From assembly GCF_028464065.1 (NCBI RefSeq), contig NZ_CP116808.1, positions 4,121,501 through 4,185,500 of the forward strand: 64,000 nucleotides of DNA. Reading direction: 5' to 3'. The stretch is from Saprospira sp. CCB-QB6. GTDB taxonomy: Bacteria > Bacteroidota > Bacteroidia > Chitinophagales > Saprospiraceae. Shown one piece after another: positions 16,082 through 23,622 of the stretch. Each line of letters opens with the position of its first letter. Positions within the stretch are counted from its first letter, which is position 1. The notes under the pieces were generated by a model. That model did no database searches and was not told the DNA's origin. It saw only the letters and a program-made list of their open reading frames with translations. The position numbers and the translations under genes are program-made.

Positions 16082-17194
16082 ATGCAATTAAGTTTTTTAA
16101 TGATGTGGATCGCGCTTTTTGCTTTGACTTTCATTTTTTTTGGGCTCCAAATGGGCTTTGCCTATCGCTTTTATCAATGGGCCAAAGCGCCTCAAAAAAC
16201 AGACAGCAATACACTGCCGCCCTTGAGTATTGTCGTACTGGCGCGTAATGAGGGCGCTAATTTACAGAAAAATTTACGGAAACTTTTAGCCCAAGATTAT
16301 CCAATCTACGAGCTTGTTTGGGTAGATGACGACTCTAGCGACCAAAGTCCAGCTATTTTGGCCCAATTGGCCCAAGAAAACCCTAAACTTCGCCCTCTTT
16401 TTTATCGTGGAAAAAAATATTTGGGCAAAAAAGAAGCATTGCTTTGGGCTATCCCTCAAACTAAATACGACTGGATTTTATTGACCGATGCCGACGGCCA
16501 ACCCGCCTCCCCCCTTTGGGCCAAAAAAATGATGCAAGCCCGCCCCGAAAATAGCCCGGGCCTCGTTTTGGGCTTTGGCCCCTACCTATCCGAAAAAACT
16601 TGGCTCAATAGCTGGATCCGCTACGAAACCGCTCTAGTCGCCCTCCAATACTTTTCGGCCGCTCACTATAATCAAGCCTATATGGGGGTGGGCCGAAATT
16701 TACTCTACCACAAAAAAGTCTTTGAAGCGGCAACCCCTGCCCTAGTCGCTAGCATAAATACCCCCTCTGGCGATGATGATATTTTGGTCTCTGCTGCCCA
16801 AAACTTCCCCATCCATAACTGCCTCGATCCCCAAGCCTTTGTTTATTCAGCCCCCAAAAAAACTTGGCGATCGCTCTTTCGCCAAAAACGCAGACACTAC
16901 AGTAGCAGCGAGTTTTACCAAAATACGACTAAATGGATGCTCGCTTTTTGGTCGGCTAGCTTCCTCGGCCTGCCTTTTTGCGCCCTCGCCCTCTGCTTGG
17001 GGCCATTTCCCTATCTAGCCATCCTTTGGCCAATTAGAATTTTAATTTTTTATAGGGTTTGGCAAAAAACTTTGCTTACCTTAGAGCAAGATGATTTATG
17101 GGGCCAACTTTTTTGGGCCGAACTATTCGCCCTCCTCTATTACCCCTTTATGGCACTCCAATTTTTGCGAAAAAAGCCCAGCTACTGGAAATGA
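16082..17194 (+). CDS. Family 2 glycosyltransferase, membrane bound
   Basis: 370 aa. An N-terminal membrane helix spans about residues 5-28, then a GT-A catalytic domain: PLSIVVLARNEGANL at about 47, the nucleotide-binding DDD at 82-84 (VWVDDDSSDQ), TDADGQ at 135-140 and GDDD followed by a basic RQKRRHY segment. Two or three helices close the protein (about 282-350). This is a processive or integral-membrane GT2 type that uses a nucleotide sugar; the acceptor is unknown. The ATG at 16082 shares the CATG with an upstream alternative start of tgt on the other strand. The sigma factor gene starts in its stop codon. Confidence 0.9.
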   Translation: MQLSFLMMWIALFALTFIFFGLQMGFAYRFYQWAKAPQKTDSNTLPPLSIVVLARNEGANLQKNLRKLLAQDYPIYELVWVDDDSSDQSPAILAQLAQENPKLRPLFYRGKKYLGKKEALLWAIPQTKYDWILLTDADGQPASPLWAKKMMQARPENSPGLVLGFGPYLSEKTWLNSWIRYETALVALQYFSAAHYNQAYMGVGRNLLYHKKVFEAATPALVASINTPSGDDDILVSAAQNFPIHNCLDPQAFVYSAPKKTWRSLFRQKRRHYSSSEFYQNTTKWMLAFWSASFLGLPFCALALCLGPFPYLAILWPIRILIFYRVWQKTLLTLEQDDLWGQLFWAELFALLYYPFMALQFLRKKPSYWK

Positions 17195-17796
17195 AAAAAC
17201 TATCCGATAGAGCAGCCGAAGATTACCGCCTGGTAACCCTCGCTGTAGAAGAAAATGACCAAATGGCTTATGCCCAACTGATGGACCGCTACCGCAACTC
17301 CATCTTTCACATGATGCTCAAAATGGTCCGAAATAAAGATGATGCCGAAGATTTAACCATCGAAGCCTTTGGCAAAGCTTTCCGCCGACTAGAAAGCTAT
17401 AGCCCTAGCTATGCCTTTAGTACTTGGCTCTTCAAAATTGCCAGCAATAACTGTATCGACTTTATCCGAAAGAAAAGAATGAAAATGCTCTCTATCGATG
17501 AGCCCGTTTCCGATGAAGGAGGTGCCGACTATAGCAACAGCCTAAAAGCCGATTTGCTGGACCCAGAGGAGCGCTTCATCCGACAGCAGCGCCGACGCAT
17601 TATGCAGGAACTGATGGAGCGCATGAGCGATAAATATCGCCAAATGATTGAGCTGCGTTACTTTGAAGAACTTTCTTACCAAGAAATCGCCGAGCGACTC
17701 GATATGCCCCTGGGCACCGTCAAAGCTCAACTTTTTCGAGCAAAGGAGCTACTCTACGATATTCTTAAAAATGCAAAAGCCCAAAGAGGTTTATAA
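17191..17796 (+). CDS. ECF-type RNA polymerase sigma factor
   Basis: 201 aa from ATG at 17191, whose ATGA overlaps the glycosyltransferase stop, so the two are translationally coupled. The frame runs further upstream but only inside that gene. Region 2 is present (YRNSIFHMMLKMVRNKDDAEDLTIEAFGKAFRRL ... STWLFKIASNNCIDFIRKKR), and region 4 with its HTH (ELSYQEIAERLDMPLGTVKAQLFRAKELL). No anti-sigma gene lies next to it, so how it is controlled is not visible. Confidence 0.93.
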   Translation: MKKLSDRAAEDYRLVTLAVEENDQMAYAQLMDRYRNSIFHMMLKMVRNKDDAEDLTIEAFGKAFRRLESYSPSYAFSTWLFKIASNNCIDFIRKKRMKMLSIDEPVSDEGGADYSNSLKADLLDPEERFIRQQRRRIMQELMERMSDKYRQMIELRYFEELSYQEIAERLDMPLGTVKAQLFRAKELLYDILKNAKAQRGL

Positions 17797-17816
17797 ACAA
17801 GCTTTACTAAGCGACA

Positions 17817-17855
17817 ACCGTCTTTCTCGCCTGCCGAGCAAGACGGTTTTTTTAT
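17817..17855 (+). terminator. Terminator after the sigma factor
   Basis: AACCGTCTTTCTCG and its partner CAAGACGGTT pair (core AACCGTCTT/AAGACGGTT), followed by seven T. Confidence 0.8.
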
Positions 17856-17861
17856 TGCCCT

Positions 17862-17991
17862 GGGGCCCGCGGCCGCCCTTTATAGCGGGGCGGCCGCCGC
17901 TAGGCTGCGGGGCTCGCAGGTCTGCTCGGCCCTTCGCCAGCTTTGCTGGCTCGGTCTGGCGCTGCGCGCCACCCTGTCGCATCGCTGGGCC
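17862..17991 (+). repeat. Structured intergenic repeat R6
   Basis: Outer arms GGCCC/GGGCC. Hairpin 1 is GCGGCCGCCC/GGGCGGCCGC, hairpin 2 is GCCAGC-TTT-GCTGGC and hairpin 3 is TGGCGC-TGC-GCGCCA. Further GC hairpins follow to about 18030. It lies just after a terminator, which argues against simple read-through transcription. No gene is visible in the rest of 17992-18171. Confidence 0.85.
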
Positions 17992-18171
17992 ATTTGGCCT
18001 ACGGCCAAGGGCGGCTCCGCCGCCCTCTCTGGACCAAAAAATAGTTGATTTCTTTAGCCCAATTTTCTATCTACTCAAAAAAATGCTTCTATTTTTGGCA
18101 CACTCTTGGAAAATGGAGCCGCAGATTGACCTTAACTTTTGAACTTATCATTATAAAACTACTTAACGCTC

Positions 18172-18603
18172 ATGCGAATTTTTATTACTTTTTTCAGCCT
18201 TTGCCTCCTTATGGCCTCTTGTATTGTTGTTGATCCCTCTGCTATTGGTAATGGCGGCGGTGTGGTTTTGGGCGGCCCCGTACCAGGCTATACCGGAAGA
18301 CTAGGCTGCAATGCCCCAATCACGAACAATCAATTCCAAAGAACTCGACAAAATTTAGCCAGCTACAGTAGTAGCTTCGACCGTATGGATGTCGCGAAAG
18401 CACAAATGCCCCGAGAAGGTTGCTATACCGTCTCCCAAATTAGACAACTGGTTACACTTTGGTCTAGCTCCTTTGATCGAGAAGATTTTCTCCATTTTGC
18501 CTATAGCTACACTTATGACATAGACAATTATGTAGACCTTCAAGATGTATTCACAAGCAGTATTGACCGCAAAGAATTTGTAGAATGGTGCTACAACCAC
18601 TAG
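18172..18603 (+). CDS. DUF4476-domain lipoprotein
   Basis: 143 aa. A signal peptide ends in lipobox MASC (Cys 17), giving an envelope lipoprotein. A Gly-rich linker (GNGGGVVLGGP) leads to a domain that matches the DUF4476 pattern: FQRTRQNLASYSSSFDRMDVAKAQ, a central cysteine with CYTVSQIRQLVTLWSSSFDRE, and a C-terminal AYSYTYDIDNYVDLQDVF. The repeated S-S-FD motif is characteristic. The function of DUF4476 is unknown. Single gene with its own terminator. Confidence 0.85.
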   Translation: MRIFITFFSLCLLMASCIVVDPSAIGNGGGVVLGGPVPGYTGRLGCNAPITNNQFQRTRQNLASYSSSFDRMDVAKAQMPREGCYTVSQIRQLVTLWSSSFDREDFLHFAYSYTYDIDNYVDLQDVFTSSIDRKEFVEWCYNH

Positions 18604-18604
18604 C

Positions 18605-18639
18605 AAAAAAGGATCTACCTAAGAGGTAGATCCTTTTTT
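18605..18639 (+). terminator. Terminator after 18172-18603
   Basis: AAAAAAGGATCTACCT/AGGTAGATCCTTTTTT: a long perfect stem with a short loop, ending in T6. Confidence 0.9.
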
Positions 18640-18712
18640 GTTCTACCCTAAAATTCAATCACAGAAAAACAAAGCAACTTCCTTATCTTGCGCCAACAAC
18701 AACAACTAAACT

Positions 18713-19402
18713 ATGAAAAAACTAAGTTTGGCGCTACTCCTTTTTATTGGCGCCTGTTCTCCCTCAGAAATAGAACAAACAGACATGCAAACAAATCCCC
18801 AAGAAAACAAAAACCTTCGAGGAGATATTCAGTTAGAGATGCATAAAGCCTCTATTGAAGAATTGGTCCAAATCTACGAGTCTAAAGAACGAGATGAGTA
18901 TCAACAACCCAGCAAAGTGCTGGCTTATATGGGCGAGCTATCGGGCAAAAAAATTATGGACATTGGTGCTGGTTCTGGCTACTTTTCTGTAAAATTTGCT
19001 GCTGCTGGCGCTCAAGTTATTGCAGCAGATGTAGACACTGGTTTTCAGAATTATTTACACAAACGCATTGTTCAAGATAAAATTGAAAATATTGAGCTCC
19101 GACTTCTACCTTATAACTCGCCAAAAATTAGTGCTCAAGAAGTAGATTGGGTCTTTATTAGCAATACATATCAACATATTGAAGATCGCGTTGCCTACTT
19201 TAAGGCTGTAAAAAGAGGCCTAAAAGAAGGTGGGCAGCTCCTCATTATAGACTTTTTTAAAAAGGAACTGCCTATTGGTCCTGCCATGGACCATAAAATC
19301 AAGAAAGAACAAGTATTAGAAGAGCTTAAGGCTGCAGGCTTTGTCAATTTTGAGCTAAAAGAAGAACTCCTGCCTTATCAATATGTAATTAAAGCTAAAT
19401 AG
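18713..19402 (+). CDS. Lipoprotein with class I SAM methyltransferase domain
   Basis: 229 aa. N-terminus MKKLSLALLLFIGACS has a lipobox (GAC, Cys 15), so the protein should be exported and lipidated, which is odd for a methyltransferase. The domain starts at about residue 60. Motif I is IMDIGAGSGYFSVKFA, followed by the acidic VIAADVD, then DWVFISNTYQHIEDR and GGQLLIIDFFKKE. This fits the Methyltransf_11/25 group. Similar exported methyltransferase-like proteins occur in Bacteroidota and other bacteria, with unknown substrate. Single gene. Confidence 0.85.
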   Translation: MKKLSLALLLFIGACSPSEIEQTDMQTNPQENKNLRGDIQLEMHKASIEELVQIYESKERDEYQQPSKVLAYMGELSGKKIMDIGAGSGYFSVKFAAAGAQVIAADVDTGFQNYLHKRIVQDKIENIELRLLPYNSPKISAQEVDWVFISNTYQHIEDRVAYFKAVKRGLKEGGQLLIIDFFKKELPIGPAMDHKIKKEQVLEELKAAGFVNFELKEELLPYQYVIKAK

Positions 19403-19427
19403 CGTTGTCTGTTTCAACTACAAAAAA

Positions 19428-19460
19428 GAGGGAGAAAAATCTTTATGATTTTTCTCCCTC
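19428..19460 (+). terminator. Hairpin GAGGGAGAAAAATC / GATTTTTCTCCCTC
   Basis: A 14-bp stem just after the methyltransferase gene. It is a covarying relative of the GGGCAGAAAAATCA hairpins at 2273 and 6595 and is followed by the same CTAATTGAAAG module. It may act as a terminator but is also part of a repeat. Confidence 0.6.
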
Positions 19461-19609
19461 TTGCTATTTAAAAGCCACTAATTGAAAGGGGATTTAAGAG
19501 CCATGAAAACAACTAAGGTTGTGCGGCTAAGGCCAAATAAAAGCCCTGCCACTTCTATCCTTTAATTTAATTTTTTATTGTCTGCAGTTCGACGGCTGAA
19601 AGGAGTACC
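19461..19609. repeat. Decayed repeat modules
   Basis: Holds a CTAATTGAAAGGGGATTT segment, AACTAAGGTTGTGCGGCTAAGGCC (the tail module and what may be the edge of a lost structured repeat) and, at 19585-19609, CAGTTCGACGGCTGAAAGGAG, a relative of the 48-bp family B repeat. No gene. Confidence 0.5.
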
Positions 19610-19632
19610 CCCAAAAAAAGTAAAATCTAACT

Positions 19633-20790
19633 TCAGCGCTCCAAAATTTCTAATATTTCTGCTGCATTGATGGGAAAACACTGTTCGCCGTAGTTCTCTG
19701 TCCAAGCAGGTATAGCCTGTTTCATTTTTTCCTGTAGAAACTCATCCTCTTTACTAAAGAGAGATTGTAACAACAGCATATAATGTATATGAGCATTTAA
19801 TGCTATGCTTTCTTCAAAAATATATTCGCCTAATCGGTCAAGAATATATTTAACTCTATGAGGCTCTTTTCCTTGATAAAAATCTTTGAATAGTAGTCTG
19901 TTTTGGAGTCGAAAAAAATACTCCTTTAAGAAATCGGCCCATTGATTATCATCTTGACTAAACAAAAGTTGATCAAATTCATCATGGGCTAAAATTACCT
20001 CTTCTAATATTTCCAGATCAGATTTTGTTAGTTGTTGCAAGAAGAAAGACCAAGGTTCGTCTTGTTGCTTTCCTTTTAAAAAGTTTTGGACCAGTTCTCG
20101 AGTTTTTTTATTTCGCTTCTCTATGGGCGAGTACAAAAGGCCGTAAAAGAGTTCTTCTGCTAAGCGCATATTAACGATTTTCCCTGATTTCACCGCTAAC
20201 AAATAGTTATTCCAGTGCTCTTCTTCAGCAAAAAGCAGCAGCTCTTTGATTGCACGATCATTATCTTCGGGATATGTGGCTAGTTCTTTCACTAAAAAAT
20301 CCAAATGCATTTTTTGGGTTTCTTCATCTAGAAGCCAGACTTTTTTGTTTAACTCATAGATAGTCCCTTTTATTTCTGCTCCTAGTGAGGAGTCCTTATT
20401 GCCATAAGTTTGCAGAAGTTGTAAACAAATTTTAAGATCTGCAGGAACAGCTGTAACAAATAAAACCCAAGAAGCTAGTTTATAGTCTGGAAATGAATAT
20501 TCCAAGGGGCATTGCATTGGAGGGGCATTTAAAATTGCTATGGATTTCTTTCTTATTTCCGTCCATAAAGAATGTAAGGGGTTATTAAAATTGCGCCCAC
20601 TACTATCTAAGGTAATGGCCCTAGCCGCAACAAAACCAAATGAAAAAATATCATTCGGATACTCATGTAGTAACTGCTTAGCATAAGCTAAATGTTTAGA
20701 AGGATCTTTTTCTTCCAAAAATTGCGTCACTAAAGCTTTGTTCTCTACATAGTCTAGGTAGCCAGAATCCCAGGTAATTAGGTGTATCAT
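19633..20790 (-). CDS. Hypothetical protein, 385 aa
   Basis: Start chosen at ATG 20790 (MIHLITWDSGYLDYVENK); the frame also opens 24 codons upstream, but that part is basic, low-complexity and promoter-like. No signal peptide. The protein is helical throughout with an acidic tendency and pieces that look like repeat solenoid helices (KHLAYAKQLLHEYPNDIFSFGF, LIHYMLLLQSLFSKEDEFLQEK-like). I do not recognise the family. It is the most distal gene of a set of minus-strand AT-rich genes (19.6-26.8 kb) that look like accessory DNA. Confidence 0.7.
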   Translation of the reverse strand: MIHLITWDSGYLDYVENKALVTQFLEEKDPSKHLAYAKQLLHEYPNDIFSFGFVAARAITLDSSGRNFNNPLHSLWTEIRKKSIAILNAPPMQCPLEYSFPDYKLASWVLFVTAVPADLKICLQLLQTYGNKDSSLGAEIKGTIYELNKKVWLLDEETQKMHLDFLVKELATYPEDNDRAIKELLLFAEEEHWNNYLLAVKSGKIVNMRLAEELFYGLLYSPIEKRNKKTRELVQNFLKGKQQDEPWSFFLQQLTKSDLEILEEVILAHDEFDQLLFSQDDNQWADFLKEYFFRLQNRLLFKDFYQGKEPHRVKYILDRLGEYIFEESIALNAHIHYMLLLQSLFSKEDEFLQEKMKQAIPAWTENYGEQCFPINAAEILEILER

Positions 20791-20953
20791 TATTATTTTT
20801 GTCTTTAATTTTATTCTGCTTTTCAAATTACGGTTTTCTCCTTGCTCTTTTGGGATCGCCACAGCAAAAAGAAAGCTCTGCTAAATACAAAAAAATAAGC
20901 TGGGGGTTTCAAACCTCGGCTCATTTGGCGGTTGTTGTTTTGTTTTTTTACAG

Positions 20954-21056
20954 ACCAGTGGATTAAAACCCACAGCAAAAAAGATGGCCGTTCTACATCC
21001 AAAAAAATGAGCCGATGGTTAAAACCATCGGCTCATAAAATGCAGCAGAAAAAATT
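20954..21056 (+). repeat. Two-palindrome composite repeat, copy 2
   Basis: Nearly identical to 933-1035. It contains GTGGATTAAAACCCAC and the perfect palindrome at 21007-21036, arms ATGAGCCGATGG and CCATCGGCTCAT around TTAAAA. Copy 1 has C in place of one T in the left arm, so here the palindrome is complete. The region 20880-20935 has another, imperfect, one (AGCTGGGGGTTTCAAACC). Confidence 0.75.
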
Positions 21057-21065
21057 CTGTTGTTT

Positions 21066-21153
21066 TTAACCCAATTGCTAATTGAAAGCCGCTATTTGAA
21101 AGGGGGATTTGAGGGCCGAAGAAAAAAGACCAGAGAAAAAACTAAAGTTGTGC
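21066..21153 (+). repeat. CTAATTGAAAG module before R7
   Basis: CCCAATTGCTAATTGAAAG, then a variant copy (CGCTATTTGAAAGGGGGATTT), a purine-rich stretch and AACTAAAGTTGTGC, directly abutting R7. It is the same order as before R2. Confidence 0.65.
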
Positions 21154-21278
21154 GGCCTAGCGATGTGCAGCAGTGGCCGCAGGCCAGACCCAGCAAAAAA
21201 CTTGTTTTTTTGCGCAGGGCCGAGCGAATAGCGAGCTGCGAAACGTAGCGCCGACGAGCGCAGCGAGGCGGAGGCCCC
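21154..21278 (-). repeat. Structured intergenic repeat R7
   Basis: Outer arms GGCCT/AGGCC. Hairpin 1 is built on CCGCCTCGC/GCGCTCGTCGGCG-type arms, hairpin 2 is GCAAAAAAAC/GTTTTTTGC and hairpin 3 is TGGCC-TGC-GGCCA. Intact. Confidence 0.85.
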
Positions 21279-21315
21279 AAAACAGCAGCGAGCTGCGACA
21301 ACCAGCCTCAAAGAG

Positions 21316-21418
21316 GCGCCAGTTCGACGAAGTAAACGACAACAAGAACTTTAGTTCGCAGTTCGACGACCGTAGGGAGTAACCGCCGACGAGCGTAGCG
21401 AGGCGGAGGCTCCAAAAA
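21316..21418. repeat. Chimeric repeat: family B inserted in a structured-repeat end
   Basis: The right end, CCGACGAGCGTAGCGAGGCGG then AGGCTCC, is the same terminal hairpin as in R7. In place of the usual core it joins directly to the 48-bp family B sequence (21340-21387), and 21320-21335 has a second CAGTTCGACGA. This suggests recombination or insertion between repeat families. It ends at the stop codon of the WD40 gene. Confidence 0.6.
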
Positions 21419-22516
21419 TTAGCATTCCCAAATTTTTCTCTCTGCATCTTTGGCGCAGGACAAAAATCGATTTTGGTCCAATGGAAGGAGTTCTTGAATA
21501 TTCGTCTCATGTGCATTCTCCAAAATAAAATCTTCGCCCGTTTTTAGATTCCAAATCATGATCGAATTAGCCTGATAACTAAGGTAAAAGGATGTATTGA
21601 GCAGGCAACCTTCATTAGAAAAGCCCTGAAGACTATTTTTTATATCTCCCGTTTTTTTGTCCCAGATAATATGCTGTCCATCTATAGATTTCGATAATAA
21701 AAGTTCATCATTGATCGGCCAAACATGAAGAAGCAGACTTTTGTGTTGCTCAAAGCAAAGAGTGAGCAAAAAATTAGTCCAAACATAAATTCTATGCTGA
21801 TTATCCCAAGCAATAATTGTTTCCTCCTCTAAAACTAAGGCAAAACGAATTGGTTTTTTATTTCCCTTCAGTTCTCGTTTTAAAACTCCTTTGGGTGACC
21901 AAATTCTTAAGGCAGTTCCCCAACTAAGTAGTTCGTCTTCATTCAATAAACAAGCTCCTTCTATATTAAAATTTTCTTCCCATAGACTAATTTTTACTGC
22001 GCCGCTCAAATAATTCCAAAAATCTAGCTCAATACTTCCCCAACTTACAAGCCAGTCATATTTTTGCCAAAGCAAAAAAGGCGGCTGCGCTGAATTCCTA
22101 TAATAATCCATAACGGCTTGCTCCAGTATAGAAATTTCTCGCTCATTTTCTACCTCCCAAATAGATATGTCGCCCTCCGCATCCCATGCTATAATTCGTT
22201 GTTCATCCCAAGCTTGAGCCCCCAAAAAGCTTCTGTTTACATTTTCTAATAATTTGTAGTTAGAAAATGTCTTTCTGTCCCAAACGTTAATTTGTCCATC
22301 ATAGGCAATAGAAACAATAAATTGTTCTTTCCATACAAAAGCCTGTGTAACAGGCGTATGATGTTGTTTAATTAGTTTTTGTCTTCCATCTTCTAAAGCA
22401 TAGAGACAAATTGTTCCTTCATCAGACCAGCTTAGTAATTCATTTCTCTTTGAAAAAAAAAGATTTCCATTAATTGTACTTTCTAGACTCCTTATCGTTT
22501 TGACAAGTTTAATCAT
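21419..22516 (-). CDS. WD40-repeat-like beta-propeller protein
   Basis: 365 aa from ATG at 22516 (a TTG two codons earlier is less likely). At least six blade-like repeats end in W-D or its variants: GTICLYALEDGRQ, GQINVWDRKTFSNY, GDISIWEVENEREI, ALRIWSPKG, GQHIIWDKKTGDIK, SIMIWNLKTGEDF, AERKIWEC. No signal peptide, so probably cytoplasmic. It likely serves as a protein-interaction scaffold. A decayed second WD40 gene lies upstream (22559-22736). Part of the accessory island. Confidence 0.8.
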   Translation of the reverse strand: MIKLVKTIRSLESTINGNLFFSKRNELLSWSDEGTICLYALEDGRQKLIKQHHTPVTQAFVWKEQFIVSIAYDGQINVWDRKTFSNYKLLENVNRSFLGAQAWDEQRIIAWDAEGDISIWEVENEREISILEQAVMDYYRNSAQPPFLLWQKYDWLVSWGSIELDFWNYLSGAVKISLWEENFNIEGACLLNEDELLSWGTALRIWSPKGVLKRELKGNKKPIRFALVLEEETIIAWDNQHRIYVWTNFLLTLCFEQHKSLLLHVWPINDELLLSKSIDGQHIIWDKKTGDIKNSLQGFSNEGCLLNTSFYLSYQANSIMIWNLKTGEDFILENAHETNIQELLPLDQNRFLSCAKDAERKIWEC

Positions 22517-22558
22517 TATCAATGTATTGCCCGGGTTATCGATCTAGTTAATTCAGCT

Positions 22559-22736
22559 TTAAGTACAGGACAAAAGCCGAATTTCTCTCGGAATAGCTAA
22601 GAAATTGAGTAAATGATCGAAGCCACCTCTAAAGATACTGTACAGTTTGACTTTTCTCTTTCTTATTTTTTTTACAGGTATTGTATATCCATTTTCAATT
22701 AACCATTCTCCCGTTTTAAGGGCCCAAATAAAGGAT
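22559..22736 (-). pseudogene. Remnant of a second WD40-like gene
   Basis: An open frame without a start codon reads SFIWALKTGEWLIENGYTIP and continues for about 36 codons, ending RLLSCT and TAA at 22559-22561. The first part parallels SIMIWNLKTGEDFILENA of the neighbouring WD40 gene, and the ending parallels its NRFLSCAKD. It is best read as the 3' end of a duplicated WD40 gene whose 5' part was lost. Confidence 0.55.
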
Positions 22737-22743
22737 TTAAGAC

Positions 22744-23616
22744 TTATGTTATATCAAAAACATCCTGTAGACTTTCCCCATAAATTTCGGGAGGAATTGC
22801 TTCTGTACCATTTCTGACTATTCGACTTAGCCAGCGACTAATTTCTTCTTGATTAAATGTTTTGCCCAGAACAAATTTTTTAAGCTGAAAGAGTCTGGGC
22901 CTAATCATTGAGGGATCCAAGGGATTGATTAAGTCTTCTTGGTTGTTTAAGGCGGTTTGCTCTGGAAAAAAATTAAACTTAACGATAAAAGAAGGCTGCT
23001 TTCTTACTAAAAAGTGTACTCTAGCGCTAATATTTTTTATTTCGGGCTTATTCGGGTCATTTTCAATATCTTCAATTTCTGCATCGGCCTCTCTTCGATC
23101 CATATAGTCACGCATAATTTGGTAGGCATAATTTTCTAGGCATTCCTCATCATACTTCATAAAGGTATCAATTCTCACAGAGAAGTTTCGTTGCTCAAAA
23201 AACATTTCGGGAGTGTATAACCTTATCTTTTGTTGACTTTGATAAAGGTATTCTGCTTCTAATTCTTGGGGCAAAAAAACGCTTGGAAGATAACTTTTTA
23301 TTTTTTCAAGCAAATGTTGGATGAGGAGTTCAATTAACTCCAGAGACAAAGCCTCCTTCGTCAAGTAGATATAATGTTTATTGCGTCTATCAAAAGATAG
23401 ATTTTTTTCAGGCGGAATATTTTCGAGCTGAGTTTTAAAAAAGGCATCTAGCCGCCATAGTTCGACATAATAAGGATCTGTAATATCAAATTTTGGAAAC
23501 AGTACTTCAAAATGGAGACGATACTTATCTTTTTGGGCTAAGTCTGTATTATTCAGCTCTTCTAGGCCCAAAAAGTTGAGACTTAGTTCTTCAGTAAGTT
23601 TGTATTTGCTGATCAT
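22744..23616 (-). CDS. Hypothetical protein, 290 aa
   Basis: Starts MISKYKLTEELSLNFLGLEE. No signal peptide or membrane helix. The composition is acidic and aromatic with mixed helix and strand, and there is a strongly acidic stretch near residues 175-195 (DRREADAEIEDIENDP). It follows the DUF4157-type fragment with a 6-base gap, as an immunity or accessory gene would follow a toxin gene, but no immunity family is recognised. Confidence 0.7.
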   Translation of the reverse strand: MISKYKLTEELSLNFLGLEELNNTDLAQKDKYRLHFEVLFPKFDITDPYYVELWRLDAFFKTQLENIPPEKNLSFDRRNKHYIYLTKEALSLELIELLIQHLLEKIKSYLPSVFLPQELEAEYLYQSQQKIRLYTPEMFFEQRNFSVRIDTFMKYDEECLENYAYQIMRDYMDRREADAEIEDIENDPNKPEIKNISARVHFLVRKQPSFIVKFNFFPEQTALNNQEDLINPLDPSMIRPRLFQLKKFVLGKTFNQEEISRWLSRIVRNGTEAIPPEIYGESLQDVFDIT

Positions 23617-23622
23617 ATTATT

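Noticed and set aside
17098-17190. Longer start for the sigma factor
   Set aside because: The extra 31 codons lie wholly within the glycosyltransferase gene; the ATGA overlap start at 17191 fits the domain start.
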